From NCBI GenBank assembly GCA_946122785.1, contig CAMGYJ010000006.1, positions 35,360,066 through 35,424,065 on the forward strand: a stretch of DNA of 64,000 bases, written 5' to 3'. The DNA comes from Linum tenue (Eukaryota > Streptophyta > Magnoliopsida > Malpighiales > Linaceae). A program made the position numbers and the translations under genes. The notes beneath the pieces were generated by a model that was not told the DNA's origin, did not search any database, and was given only the letters and a program-made list of their open reading frames with translations. Shown one piece after another: positions 12,299 through 23,900 of the stretch; within the stretch, counting starts at the first letter, position 1; each line of letters begins with the position of its first letter.

Positions 12299-12761
12299 GT
12301 TTCGTGTACAGGCCACCATTTCCGAGCTGGAAACCGATCCTCAGAGACGAAGAATTCGCGCAAATTTTAGGGTTTAAACCAATGGCAACGCGAAGGTATC
12401 AGGAAATGAGCATCTCAGAGTCAGAGCTGTGCGAGAGACCGAAGGAGAGAGGTAGGGAGAGGGAGATAAAGCGATCGAAATAGTGTGCGAAATTTTCAAC
12501 GAACAGAGGAACAACGACGAGGTTCGGGGGCCAGGGCAATCCGAAGCTAGGTTTGGTTTGGACCCGAAGCTAAGAGCGCTCTTTGATATGCTTAGCCGGG
12601 AGAAGAGAGACTAAAAGGCGAAACGAAGCATGTGTAGTGGTTGAATGGTTGAAGGTAGTAGAGCCCACGCGTTGGTTTGGACGGTAGGAGTTTTGCCAAA
12701 TGAAGGAACGAACCAGCTGATGGGGTGAATTCACACCGTCGGATTTTAAGGCCATTTGGTT
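12299..12761 (-). promoter_or_regulatory. 5' UTR exon and promoter-proximal region of gene copy 1
   Basis: The untranslated exon starts upstream of 12,299 on the minus strand; its transcription start was not resolved. The stretch to about 12,690 aligns with copy 2 (38,647-38,867), except for about 150 bp at 12,482-12,636 that copy 2 lacks. The word ggtaggag at 12,683-12,690 is single here but duplicated around a hAT insertion in copy 2. A MULE begins at 12,762, a few hundred bp upstream of the exon. Confidence 0.55.
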
Positions 12762-13072
12762 GAGAGCGGATCCAGTGACTAAGGGGTGCTTAGTCACTTA
12801 ACTAAGCCCCTCTCAGCCATTAGATCTGGACACTTCAATCCAATGGTTAATAAGTGGGAAGGGCTATTTAATTAATGACAGGGGTAGTTTGGGTATTATG
12901 GAAAATTACGAAGTATACAAACCGGATTTACAATCAGTACAAACCATACAAACATACGAACAGTACAAACTAGAGCGACAAAACATACAAACAGATTTAC
13001 AAACATTACAAACGTATGAACTGTACAAACAATACAAACTAGACCGACAAACAATACAAACCATACAAAAAG

Positions 13073-13151
13073 AAAAAACACCCGGGTTGACTTTGGAGGC
13101 TCCATCCCTATATAGAGGGGCTCCTTCCCAAAGTCAACCCGGGTGTTTTTT
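13073..13151. repeat. Hairpin 1: 24-bp perfect inverted repeat
   Basis: Arms 13,073-13,096 and 13,128-13,151 are perfect complements centred on acacccgggttgactttgg, with a 31-base loop that can itself pair partly (ggctcc...ctatatag...ggggctcc). Confidence 0.85.
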
Positions 13152-13219
13152 AGACATACAAACAGTACGAACATGGTGGACAAAAATGACAAACTAGACC
13201 GACAATCCATACGAACGGG

Positions 13220-13277
13220 AAAAAACACCCGGGTTGACTTTGGAGGCTCCTTCCCAAAGTCAACCCGGGTGTTTTTT
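13220..13277. repeat. Hairpin 2: same 24-bp stem, short loop
   Basis: Arms 13,220-13,243 and 13,254-13,277 are identical to those of hairpin 1, but the loop is only about 10 bases. The 58-base unit looks like hairpin 1 with most of the loop removed. Confidence 0.85.
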
Positions 13278-13502
13278 AGACATAAAAAACATTACGAACA
13301 TGGTGCACAAAAATGACAAAGTTTACAAACATGGTGCATAAAAATAACAAAGTTTACAAACATTACAAAAAAAACCGACAAACATTACAAAATAACAAAG
13401 CATACAAACATTACAAAATATGGCAACAAACATCACAAAATTAGCACTGTCGCCGGGAAATTCTTCTCCGGCGACGATGTTCGCCGGAAAAATTTTCCGA
13501 CC

Positions 13503-13508
<6 letters not shown>

Positions 13509-13582
<74 letters not shown>
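13509..13582. repeat. (TC)n microsatellite
   Basis: A continuous run of about 37 TC dinucleotides, followed by a short TGTGTGTC tail. Confidence 0.95.
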
Positions 13583-13587
<5 letters not shown>

Positions 13588-13978
13588 CTGTGTTACGTGG
13601 GATATTCCCTTTCCCACACAAGAAACCCACTGGCCTCTCTCTCCTTCCCACTGGCCTCTCTCTCCTTCTCTCTCCAAGTAAGGGAAAAAGTTCCCAAATC
13701 AGTTGTCCCGCAAGAAAAAGATCCCAGGCGAATTGCGATCGTCGACGGCCTGCCCGACGGGGAAAAGAGGAGACGAGACGCACGGCGGGGGGAATAGTCA
13801 GAGGACATAAAAATTTAATAAATAAAAATAAAAATAATCATGCAATTACTGTTTTGCCCTTCATTACATTAGATTAATTGTAGCCATTGGATTTTAATGA
13901 GATGCAATGGCTGAGATTCACTTAGTCATGTGACTAAGGGACCCCCCCTTAGTCACCTGATCTTAGCCCCATTTGGTT

Positions 13979-14448
13979 TGTCACCAAATGAGTAGAAGAG
14001 GGGATAAGGAGTACCCTGGGAAAATGATTATTCAACTTTTGATAGTAGTTTTGTATAGATAAAAATATTATAATTAATGATTTGGAACACCCCTACAACG
14101 ATAATCTTATCCTCAGTAGTAGTTTTTGTTTGGTTAGCTTTCGTGCCTTTGTGGTATGCTTTAGAGGATTTGTGAAATAGTGTAAGAGTTTTGTGTGTGC
14201 TGTGCATTTTTTTTTTTTTTTGTAGTTTGGTTTCTCGCGTTTGTAGTTTGGGTTAGTATTCTTTTAGATTGTTTTATCTAACTTGTGGTGTGATTTCAAC
14301 ATTATCAAAAAAATTGAGAGTGAAGAATGTTGTAGATTGTCATTGGTGTAGGGTGTTGATGATGATGTGTTGAAGCGACTTTATTCTGGTACGCGGGATC
14401 ACAACAACTTGTAAGTGAAAATATACAACATGCAAAGGGTGGTTGCTT
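13979..14448. other. No gene recognised
   Basis: AT-rich unassigned sequence with a poly-T run near 14,208-14,221. No coding or transposon ends were identified. Confidence 0.5.
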
Positions 14449-14466
14449 ATATATATATACACACAT

Positions 14467-14870
14467 ATGGTGCCTTTTACGGTACCCTAGGTGAATCCGG
14501 GGTACCGCATACCTTGAGTATGAAAACGCTATCTAGACCTCGAATTAGCAGGATTTTTGGGCATGATACTATACCATAACCCTTAATGAGTGAACCCTAG
14601 GTCCTAGTTATCTAAATCATAAACTATAAACCCTAAGATGATGCATTGTTTTTTTGCCTATATTTGGACGAATCATAACCGTCGATTATTAATTATAATT
14701 AAATTGATCTTGGGGTACAAGATTTAGAGAATTAAGACCTAGATTTTGATCTTTAAGAGTTAGATTATAGTACCATGTTCGAAAGATCAGTCAATTCAAG
14801 TTCTGGATAGCGCTTTCTTACTCAAGGTATGCGGTACCCCGGATTTCACCCTGGGTACCGTAGCACTCCC
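14467..14870. mobile_element. MITE a, in a TA/CA microsatellite
   Basis: Terminal inverted repeats: ggtgccttttacggtaccc on the left and the complement of gggtaccgtagcactcc on the right, extending inward through ggggtaccgcataccttgag. It is flanked on the left by (TA)n and on the right by poly-C then (CA)n(TA)n. It is about 400 bp, AT-rich, and has no coding content. Confidence 0.75.
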
Positions 14871-14881
14871 CCCCCCCCCCC

Positions 14882-14928
<47 letters not shown>

Positions 14929-14929
14929 G
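14868..14929. repeat. Poly-C, (AC)n and (TA)n microsatellite block
   Basis: About 14 C, then about 12 AC units, then about 11 TA units, lying exactly between MITE a and MITE b. Confidence 0.95.
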
Positions 14930-15340
14930 GTGCCTTCTACGGTACCCCGGGTGAAATCCGGGGTACCGCAGCATACCCTGAGTATGAAAACGCTATCTAG
15001 ACCTCGAATTAGCATGGTTTTTGGGCATGATACTATACCCTAACCCTTAATGAGTGAACCCTAGGTCCTAATTATCTAAATCATAAACTATAAACTCTAA
15101 GATGGTGCATTGATTTTTTTTGCCTATATTTGGACGAATCATAACCGTCGATTATTATTTCTAACTAAATTGATCTTGGGGTATAAGATTAAGTGAATTA
15201 AGACCTATATTTTGATCTTTATGAATTAGAGTATAGTATCATGTCCGAAAGATCAGTCAATTCAAGTTCTAGATAGCGTTTTTTTACTCAAGGTATGCGG
15301 TACCCCGAATTTTACCCGGGGTACCGTAGAACTCGCCATA
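14927..15340. mobile_element. MITE b, second copy of MITE a
   Basis: Nearly the same sequence as 14,467-14,870 in the same orientation, with TIRs tatggtgccttctacggtac and the complement at the right end (ggtaccgtagaactcgccata). TA repeats lie on both sides. Confidence 0.75.
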
Positions 15341-15350
15341 TATATATATA

Positions 15351-15767
15351 TATGGTGGCTTCTTCGGTGCACTCACTTTTTTGGGTGCGTTCAGTGCACT
15401 CACTTCATAACCATCATTTTAAACATGCGATTTATGTAAAAATAATGTCAATCATCACTTATGATGTGATGAACAATAACGCACATGAATTTGCACAAAA
15501 ACCATTGAAGATTTACTTTAATTTGAAGGATTTAGAGTTTACAGATTTAGGGTTGGGGTTAGGGTTTACAATTTGGGGTTTAGCAATAGAACTCAAAATT
15601 GGAGGTCTAAGGCTTAGGGTAATCGGCTAATTAGTTGTTATCATACGTCATATCATCATATTACACTGATTCTACAAATTAAAATTCAACATCCGACACC
15701 ATAAGACTAGTTTTTGAGTTGGGTGCATTGAACGCACCCATTTTTGTGAGAGCACCGAAGTAGTCAC

Positions 15768-15770
<3 letters not shown>
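15351..15770. mobile_element. MITE c, different family, also TA-flanked
   Basis: The TIR is tggcttcttcggtgcactca on the left and its imperfect complement (gtgagagcaccgaagtagtcac) on the right. (TA)n blocks lie directly on both sides. The interior is unrelated to MITE a/b and AT-rich, with no coding content. Confidence 0.75.
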
Positions 15771-15798
<28 letters not shown>

Positions 15799-16451
15799 AT
15801 ATGGTGACGTCTATCATACACCAAGCAAAAACATGTGTATGTCGCACACCAGCCAATCTTTACCATATGTGCGATCTCGACGGTTAGCATAATTGCGGGT
15901 TCTATTTTTGTGGAATTATAAATTAAATCATGGTACTAGTCCCCTTGGCCCAAATCGAGAGGCATGGTACATCGTACACCGACTGCCTCTATCTCTAACA
16001 GGGTTACATAAAGCATACCACAAGTTTATAAATTATAATAGCTCGCCATAAATTTCTTAAAGCACGCCACAAATCTCATAACACACACCACAAGTTTATT
16101 ACAGTACACCACAAGTTACATAAAGCAGATCACATGTTAATAACAGCACGCTGCAATAATCTTAAAGCACACCACAAGTATACTGTCTTGCCCCTATATT
16201 TATTTAGTGTTGCATTCTGATTCTAAGTAAATGTATTGCGTTATGATAAGTGATATTTAGGTATTGTTTCGGCCGGGGGAAGAAGATGATGAAGATTGAA
16301 TTTCAATCGAATTGTGGGTGGATATGTATCTTAACTTGTGTTTGTGAATTAACCCACCTGATTGGGTTTATAAACATACAATATAATATTTTTATCCAAT
16401 TATGACTATTATCATGGGTAGCATGCAAGGTTACTAGGCCAATCACTAATC
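15771..16451. repeat. (TA)n(TG)n block, then degenerate 21-bp minisatellite
   Basis: A (TA)n(TG)n stretch runs to 15,800, and 'tatggtgacgtctat' at about 15,800 looks like the start of a fourth MITE whose right end I could not find. From about 16,013 to 16,195 a 21-bp unit of the type acaccacaagtttcttaaagc recurs about eight times with divergence. Confidence 0.55.
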
Positions 16452-17503
16452 TAGGGGTGGGCATCCGTTCGGCTTGGTCAAAACCGAACTGAAATGTAGC
16501 ATATCGAGTCCCACTATGCTCCAAACCCCAAACCGAATTCAAACCAAATTATATTGCAGTTCAGTTTGTTTTTTAACAGCATACCACCATTATACCTCTC
16601 CCACTTTCCAAATATTATTTTATATTCCCCCCTTTCTACGCTTTTCTCCCTCTCCCTGACTCCCTCTCTTGCCTTTGCCTTCCTCCTCCATCCCTCTACG
16701 CTTTCTCCATTCCTAGTTCCCCTTCTCACCCCCACCATGATACCCAGCAGCCCACCACTACCTTTTTCTGCCTCTTTTGAATCTTCATCTATAGAAAGCC
16801 ATGATTCTACCCAACCAACAAACCCAGATCTCGACTCAGAGTACAACACATCGGCGGTTGAGATCTTGCCTCCGGCGAAGACAGCGATGGAGGGCGGCAC
16901 CGGCGACGACCTTCTTCTCCCATTCTTCTAGCCACCAGATCGTGCTTAGTGCCCTCCGCCGCCGAGGTCGCACTCAGCTCGTTTTGCCACCGGGATCAGG
17001 ATCAGATCCCTCCGTCGCCGGGTGGCCTCTCCCATCGTGGCCCTTCCACTCCCAGCTGCTTACATGTGGCCGTCGCCCTCTTCAATTGAAGTACCAGGAC
17101 ACAAAAGACAGTGAATTGAAGGGTTACAATTCCATCAACAATGCCCCTCGCAGTTCGCACCTGCCACCTAACCCTTCCGATTTCCATAAACTCTTCTTCC
17201 GGCCTACAAAAGATGAGTAAACGAAAAGGTTAGCATGATAGATGAAATGTGCCTCTGAATGCTTGAGTTGGGCTATGGGTGCTTAATTGGGCTTAGGACT
17301 ATGTTGGGCTGGAAAGAGATAAGCTTGGGTTCAGACAAAGTTTGGTTGTTCGGTTCGAAATTCGGACACTCGGTTCGGTCGACAAAACCTTTGTTTCCGA
17401 AATAACCACTATCCTCTTTCGAATTCCGAACATAATAGATTTATTTCGGTTTCAACTCGGTTTAGGTTTGGTTCGGGTTTACCGAATCGGATGCCCGCCC
17501 CTA
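16452..17503. mobile_element. Non-autonomous hAT element (TAGGGGTGGGC ends)
   Basis: The ends are taggggtgggcatccg and cggatgcccgcccctaa: 16-bp near-perfect inverted repeats of the common plant hAT type, with ccgaac/ggttcgg-rich subterminal sequence. An 8-bp TSD is only approximate (actaatc against actggatc). The interior of about 1 kb is GC-rich with short open frames on both strands (16,514-17,220) that I do not recognise. No transposase is present. It may carry a host gene fragment. Confidence 0.7.
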
Positions 17504-18239
17504 ACTGGATCATTTTAGCTTATGTTGAAAGCTTAATAAATTTTGATTAGTTTTCGAATATTCTAAACATATTACTTAGTTGAATGGTTATGAATATTCT
17601 AAACGTATTAGTTTTCACTAGGTCTCAAACTGATCATTTGATGGGAAGGGCTAGACTAGAGTGCTACACCTTTTTTGTTAGTCAATTGAAACATTTCATT
17701 TTGATGACTTTTTAATTTACATTAGTTGACCACATCCTCACTACACCACAAATTTAACAAAGCACACCACAAGCATCTTAAAGTATACCATAAAGAAGAA
17801 GTGTACCATAACCTCACCACACCACAAGTTTATCCACAACTCACCATAAGTTTCTTAAAGCACACCACAAGTCTCCTGAAGCATACCAGAAACCTCATAA
17901 AGCATATCACAAGTCTATCTATTGTGCTAGTCTTATAGGTAATTATTCTGAGGATCGAATCGTTGGTGCATCTTTCAAGTCTATGAGGTAAGTAATATTT
18001 AATGGAAAATTTGATTTTGTAATAAGTTTTTACCTTTTAAATGGAATTACCCTAATCGCTCAGGGACTTTTTTTAAAAGTTATAACCGAAGTAACACTCT
18101 TTATATTTCCTTCCATCCTTTTGCATTCATTCTTACCATCTCCTTCCCTTTCTTTCTTTTCCTCCTCGTTTTTCTTGGTTTCCTTTCTCTGACTGAAAAA
18201 TGTCTCACAACATCCCCTTCCCAGACTTTATGTAGTTAA
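17504..18239. repeat. AT-rich sequence with second 21-bp minisatellite block
   Basis: At about 17,745-17,930 the acaccacaag...taaagc unit of 16.0-16.2 kb recurs in the same orientation. The flanks show no gene. The two blocks were probably one array before the hAT at 16,452-17,503 and other sequence separated them. Confidence 0.5.
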
Positions 18240-18730
18240 TTAAACCTTTGTAAACAAGGTTGTTAGTGATCCCTATTAAAGGAATCACGATCGGTTACAG
18301 AGATTGTTTGCTTCTCAATCTCTTCCCGTTAAAATCATTGCCGATTCTACAGAGTTTCAAGATTTTTACATTCAGGTTGTACACTACATCCACAAACTGA
18401 GATGGGGGTTTCTTCTTCACTCTCTCCCTCTGCCTGCATGTCATCTCACTGTGAGGTATATCTATGCAAACATGCAGTGCAAGGGTATTAATTATCAAGA
18501 GTTCTCCACTCTTGTTGCTGGTCACTAGATTAGCCTGACAATTGAAGGCCTATCTCGGATTCTTAACATTTCCACTCGTGGCATTCCCCTTGCTCATGAG
18601 TAAGAACTGGTTGCATACAAGTTCAATCCTACTGAGAAATACGATGATCTTCTTAAAAGGTTGTACTTCCCAATGGAATTATCACTAATGCATCTCTTAA
18701 ACCTTTGCATATGGTCTTTCACTATTTCAT
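18240..18730 (+). pseudogene. Fragment of a 'putative plant transposon protein' domain
   Basis: In one plus-strand frame the translation contains DFYIQVVHYIHKLRWGFLLH, then LTVRYIYANMQCKGINYQEF, then LSRILNISTRGIPLAHE, with internal stops. This resembles the domain often found in plant retroelement ORFs next to Athila-type sequences (PF20167-like, from memory). It ends where LINE sequence starts at about 18,760. Only a fragment survives. Confidence 0.45.
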
Positions 18731-18827
18731 CACCCATGTTTAATACCTCTTATTAGCAATCAGTTGTGCTCTATAAGTTGAGGCAGATGAATATAGATAT
18801 AGTTGCTATTCTAGAAACAAGAGTAAC

Positions 18828-20976
18828 GGGAGAAATACCACGGGTGCCATTACACTTTTGGAATTGGGGGACGGATACCATTGAATTACAAATAGGGCTC
18901 CGGATACCATCAAAATCGTTGAAATGTGATTAAATTTTCCATCCATTTGACTAACGGTTAACAAAATAAAAATAAAAAATGCCACCTCAGAGCTGACTGT
19001 GGCCAATTGAAAAATAAATTCGTGCCACCTCACTTTCACCTTTCCCGTCCCACTTTCCTTTGCCTTCTACATTCCATTTCTCTCTAGACTTTTCGACTCA
19101 CAAAACACCGCAACTCCCCGCACCACACCTTCTCCCACACTCTGTTTCTCCGACAATCCAGACCGTCGATGGCTGGGCCCGATCGAGATGCGATGGAGAA
19201 CTTCGTCGGAATCACTGGTGCGTCTCACTCGGTTGTCGGTGCAATTCCCTAATCATTACTTCTGTTCTTTAAGCTTTTCTAGTCAATGGATCTGGTTTTC
19301 ACGATTCAACACTTTGATTCTTATTGGGATATTATATGCAGGCTAGTTGCATTATGAACTAATTATACGTCTTAAATGTGGTTTATGATTGAGGTTCTCC
19401 TCCCATTTGCTCATTTTTGTTCGACGTTTTGCATTTTTTCTTTTCCTTCTTTGTTCTTTCTCTTGCTTTAAAAGTTATGCATGCGTGTCTAGTAAACACC
19501 TGGTTTCGAGGAAGATGTGAGAATTTGGATCCTGGGTTAATGCATATGCTTTTGGAGGTTCTCAATTGTTTAATTTGTTATTAGGACATGGAGGCGATCT
19601 GGACAAAGTGTTGAATGCGCATTTTAGAGGAATAGAGGGCAGCAAGTAATGTCTTTTATTTACCGAAACATTACTTACTCATTTCTGTATCTTTCGCTGG
19701 TGGCTCATCAATATACTTTAAGTCTTTGCTCAGCCTATGCAGTACCTAATCTTCACTGCGGATGAAGAGGTTTCCTTCGTCGGCGAGGCATTCCGTCTTC
19801 ATTTTGAAGTGAAATCTGTAACTTTATGGAGGATAGGGGTGAACAAACACACCCGCAAACCGACCCACCCGTCCAACCCGACCCAATCCACTCGTATTAT
19901 CGCTAAAACGAATGTTTTGGGTTGGGTGAGGGTTTTCTTTTGTACAACCCGCCTCTTTTGGGTTAGGTTTGGATTTTGGATTACACAACCCGTAGAATCT
20001 GACCCAACCCGTGTTCCAACATTAGTATGAGTTTGTATCTAAAAAATATTTATGTCGTATATAGCCATACTTATGTGAAAATTAAGATATTTTGCCATGT
20101 TTTTCTATCATGGTCTCCCTAATCTAATGCATTCTTCGACTTAAAGTTTAGACATAAATTGAATATAGTTATGATTCACGTAATCCTTTTTCTTGTGTAC
20201 AATTTTAATAGAATAACATATTATGGATGCATTTGTTTATAACCTTTTAAGCCTATTTCAACAAATATCGTGAAAAAAACTATACATATGTTGAAGTAAA
20301 TCATATTTTATTAAAACTCAAACTACATTTGTGAATTTTGATACCTTTCACCTTGGTTTATTTGTTTGAAATTTTAATTAGTAATAAAATATTTTATGGT
20401 GTACAATAATTATATATTTTATGTTGGGTTGGGTTTTCACTTAAAAATATCGCCAACCCGACCCAACCCAATTAGAAACAAACCGTAGGATTTAAATTTT
20501 TTTGGGTGGGTTTGAGTTTGATAATTTCCAAACCGTAGTGCATGGGTCGGGTGATTAAAATACTTAAACCCGAACCAACCGACCCATGTACACTCCTAAT
20601 GGAGTAGACAAGCCAGGTCGCGGAATGAGTCGTGGAGTAGGGAATTCAGGTTAGCGATTTGCATGGAAGGGGAATTAGATTGCGGCATCCAGTTGAAGGT
20701 GGAGCTGGTTGAAGGTGGTCTGGATTTTTTCTTTTTTAGATAAAGATGGGGAAAGGTGAAACTGAGGTGGCACGAATCTATTTTTTTAATTGGCCACAAT
20801 CAACTCTGAGGTGGGAATTTTTATTTTTATTTTGTTTGACTGTTAGTCAAATGGATGGAAAATTGGATGGAAGCACATTTCAAACAATTTTAATGGTATC
20901 CGGTGCCCTATTTGTAGTTTAGTGGTATCCGTCCCCCAATTCCAAAAGTTTAATGGCACCCGTGGTATTTCTCCCC
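18828..20976. mobile_element. MULE inserted in the LINE endonuclease, 9-bp TSD
   Basis: The perfect 9-bp TSD aagagtaac occurs at 18,819-18,827 and 20,977-20,985. The TIRs begin gggagaaataccacgggtgc and are matched by gcacccgtggtatttctccc at the right end. Mirror sequence continues for about 200 bp (tggaattgggggacggatac; gccacctca). No transposase is visible. Inside the left half is a short GC-rich part, around 19,040-19,280, resembling a captured 5' gene end. A hAT lies inside at 19,834-20,598. Confidence 0.85.
19834..20598. mobile_element. Non-autonomous hAT inside the MULE
   Basis: The ends are taggggtgaacaaac and gtacactccta (TIR core TAGGGGTG/CACTCCTA). The flanking 8-bp TSD is atggagga (19,826-19,833) and atggagta (20,599-20,606), 7 of 8 matching. 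The interior is AT-rich, with subterminal cccgacccaaccc words in opposite orientations. A related, disrupted copy spans 48,562-48,660 and 58,995-59,400. Confidence 0.8.
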
Positions 20977-23900
20977 AAGAGTAACTAAGGATAATAGCGT
21001 AGATATAGTAAATAAGTCCTTCTCTGAGTGGACATTTGAAGATAACTATAGGAAATCCAAATCTGGTCGTGTGTGGCTCTTCTGGAAGCCGAGTCTGAAG
21101 GTGAAAAAGGTTGGTGATGGAGAACATTTTTTGAAGATTCATGTGGCAGGTACACATAAGGATTTTATAAGTTTTGTATATGGGCCAAATGGAGAGCGGG
21201 ATAGATGTGTTGTGTACAAAGAGCTTCTAGTTCACAAGGAAATTACCATGCCTCTAACTGTGATGGGCGATTTTAATGTTATATATGAGATTTCAAATTC
21301 TTCAATGTTGTGGATATTAGCCCGAGTATGTTAGATTTTCTTGGGTGGATTGATGGTATGCAACTGGTTAGTCACAAAGTGTTGGGATCATGGTTTACAT
21401 GGTGGAATAAGTAGAAAATGAACCCTATTGCGAAAAGAATTGATAGAGTTCTTGTAAATGAGGCTTGGATGGATGTTTTCCCTTCTAGTACAGCAAATAC
21501 TTCACCACCAGGGATTTCATATCATTGTGGGTTGGTCCTTCAGCTTTATCCGAAGTTGGCAACACTCCCTAAACCTTTCAAGTATTTCAAGTTTTGGAGC
21601 TCTCATCCAGGCTATTTGGCGATGGTTACTAAAGCTTCGAATTCTTCATAAAGTGGTTATCCACATTATATATTTTATGGGAAGTTGCAGAAGGTAAAAA
21701 CCAGACTTAAAAAGCTTAACAAGGAAGTTTACTGGGATATATCAGGCCAGGCAAGAGAGATTGAGAAGCAGCTGGAGATTCTTCAAGCTAAGGTGCTATT
21801 ACATCCTGATTTTGATAATGTTGAGGCAGAGGCAGCCTTGGCTAGACAGTGTCATGAGATTCAAAAAGCGGAAGAATCATTTTATAAGCAGAAGTCTCGT
21901 GCACAGTGGGTTTAGACAGGGGATATGAATACGTCGTTTTTCATAAGGCATTGCGGGTCAGAACTCATAAGCAGCAGATCATATCTCTTAAAGATGCTAA
22001 TGGAGCTGATGTAACAGAAGTGTCTCATATGGGGCAGGTTGCTGTTGATTTTTACACTCATTTGATTGGTGAGGTGCATTCGAATGTTCAGGGGGCTTTA
22101 GTGGGTTTTTATGAGTCTATCTTATCCAATAAAACTACTGATGGTGATAATGAAATGCTTAATAGGGGTATCACTGAGGTTGGGATTTATCAAGTTTTCA
22201 AACAGCTGGGTAGGGACAAAGCCCCTGGGCTAGATGGGTTCCCAGTTGAATTCTATATGCTTCATTGTGATTTAATTAAAGCTGATGTGTTTGCTATTAT
22301 ATTACAGTTCTATCAGTCTTAGCATATGCCTAGAAAAATTGATGTTGTTGTGTTCACTCTAGTAGCCAAGGTGCATAATGCTATTCATATGAAGGATTTT
22401 CAACCGATCTCGTGTTGCAATACCTTATACAAAGGGATTGTTAAAATCCTGGCCAATCGCCTGGCTGTTGTTCTCCCCTCTCCGGTGAGCCATTCGCAAT
22501 CTGATTTTATTAAGGGAATGTCTATAACTGATAATATCCTCCTTGCTTCGAAACTAGTGGAGGGCTATCAATCAAAATCAATTAGTTCATGTTGTGTGAT
22601 TAAAGTTGATTTAATGGAAGTTTTTGACTATGTGAATTGGGGATTCATGTTTGATGTCTTGACTGCCATGGGAATTAGAGGAAAATTTCTCAATTTGCTT
22701 AGGGCATGTGTGTGCACTCCCATGGTCAGTGTTTCTCTTAATGGTGGATTGTGTGGATTCTTTGGCATGTAGAAAGGGTTATGGCAGGGTGACCCTTTGT
22801 CTCCCTATTTGTTTACCATTGCTATGGAAGTTTTGGATGGACTAATGAAGAAGGCTGCAATAGAGAATCAAATCCCTTATCATCCTCATTGTAAACTCTT
22901 ACCATTACACATCTCTGCTTCGCTGATGATTTGCTAGTGTTCACAAATGGGTCAATTAGGGGTGTTGTGGGTGTTAGAAGATTGTTAGATGAATTCTATG
23001 GTTTGTCTGGACTACGATGCAACCCTGCGAAATGTCAGCTCTTTTGTGAAATAATCCCGGAAGAAGAAAAGCATAGTATATGTCTATTCTGGTTTTCCTC
23101 TTGGGAAGCTCCCAGTTAAATACTTGGGGGTTCCTTTGATAACCAGTAAACTTTCGAGGAGGGACTGTTGTGTCTTAGTTGATAAAATTACTCATAGGGT
23201 CCAGAGTTGGAGGGCTAAGATGTTGAGGTTTGAGGGGAAGGTTCAACTTATAAGTTCGGTACTAGCAAGTATATTACAGTATTGGATAAACATTTTCTTT
23301 CTCCCCAAGTATGTCATCACAGAGGTGGAAAGGATATCCAATCAGTTCTTATGGGATATTTTGGATATAAGTGTGAGAACAAGGGCTTTGGTTGCTTGGA
23401 ATTATGTTGCTCGTCCTAAGAAGAAAGGTGGCCTTGGCATTCATAACTTTGTGATATTGAATAAGGCTTGTGTGATTCGGTTCGCATGGAGTGTTCTTCT
23501 TTCTAGTGGTTCATTATGGGTTGTCTAGGTCCTCCGCTATCGTGTTAAACAAACGTCTTTTTGGGACTTGAAAGTAGGAGCTTGCAAGATCACGTGTCAG
23601 GCCAGCGAGATTCTTTGCTTTGGGATGGAGAGCCTATGCCTCACTACTCTGTCAAAAGAGTTTGGGAGGCTATTAGGCCTCACTACTAGGTTGTTGCGTG
23701 GTCTGAACTGATTTGGAGTAGAGAAGTGGTGCCACGACATGGATTTATTTTATGGTTTGTTGTTTTGGGCAGATTGCGCACTAAGGATAAACTACTTGCC
23801 TAGGGGAAATCTGTTTGAGGGTATTGCGTGTTCTGTCCGGGAGGCGTCGAGTCTTGTTTTCACCTATTCTATGCATGTCCTTTTATGAAGTTTATTGTCT

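Larger units (their letters stand above)
12905..13425. repeat. TACAAAC word array
   Basis: Dozens of short words such as tacaaac, acaaacat and tacgaac recur at irregular 8-20-bp spacing through this stretch, broken by the two hairpins. Subterminal arrays like this bind transposase in several DNA transposon families; that role here is inference. Confidence 0.6.
12762..13968. mobile_element. Non-autonomous MULE-like element, 10-bp TSD
   Basis: Inverted ends of roughly 100 bp share a gtgactaagg...cttagtcac core, 'ctcagccatt' and 'aatccaatgg' in mirror order. The element is flanked by a perfect 10-bp direct repeat ccatttggtt at 12,752-12,761 and 13,969-13,978. A 9-10-bp TSD with long TIRs fits Mutator-like elements. 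The interior has no transposase. It holds arrays of TACAAAC-type words, two hairpins, a (TC)n tract and GC-rich sequence. Confidence 0.75.

Noticed and set aside
13433..13797. Long open frames on both strands across the (TC)n tract
   Set aside because: They are produced by the dinucleotide repeat (Ser-Leu or Arg-Glu runs) and have no family resemblance.
16013..16195. CRISPR-like spacing of a short repeat
   Set aside because: The 21-bp unit repeats head to tail with no unique spacers, in a plant nuclear context; it is a degenerate minisatellite.
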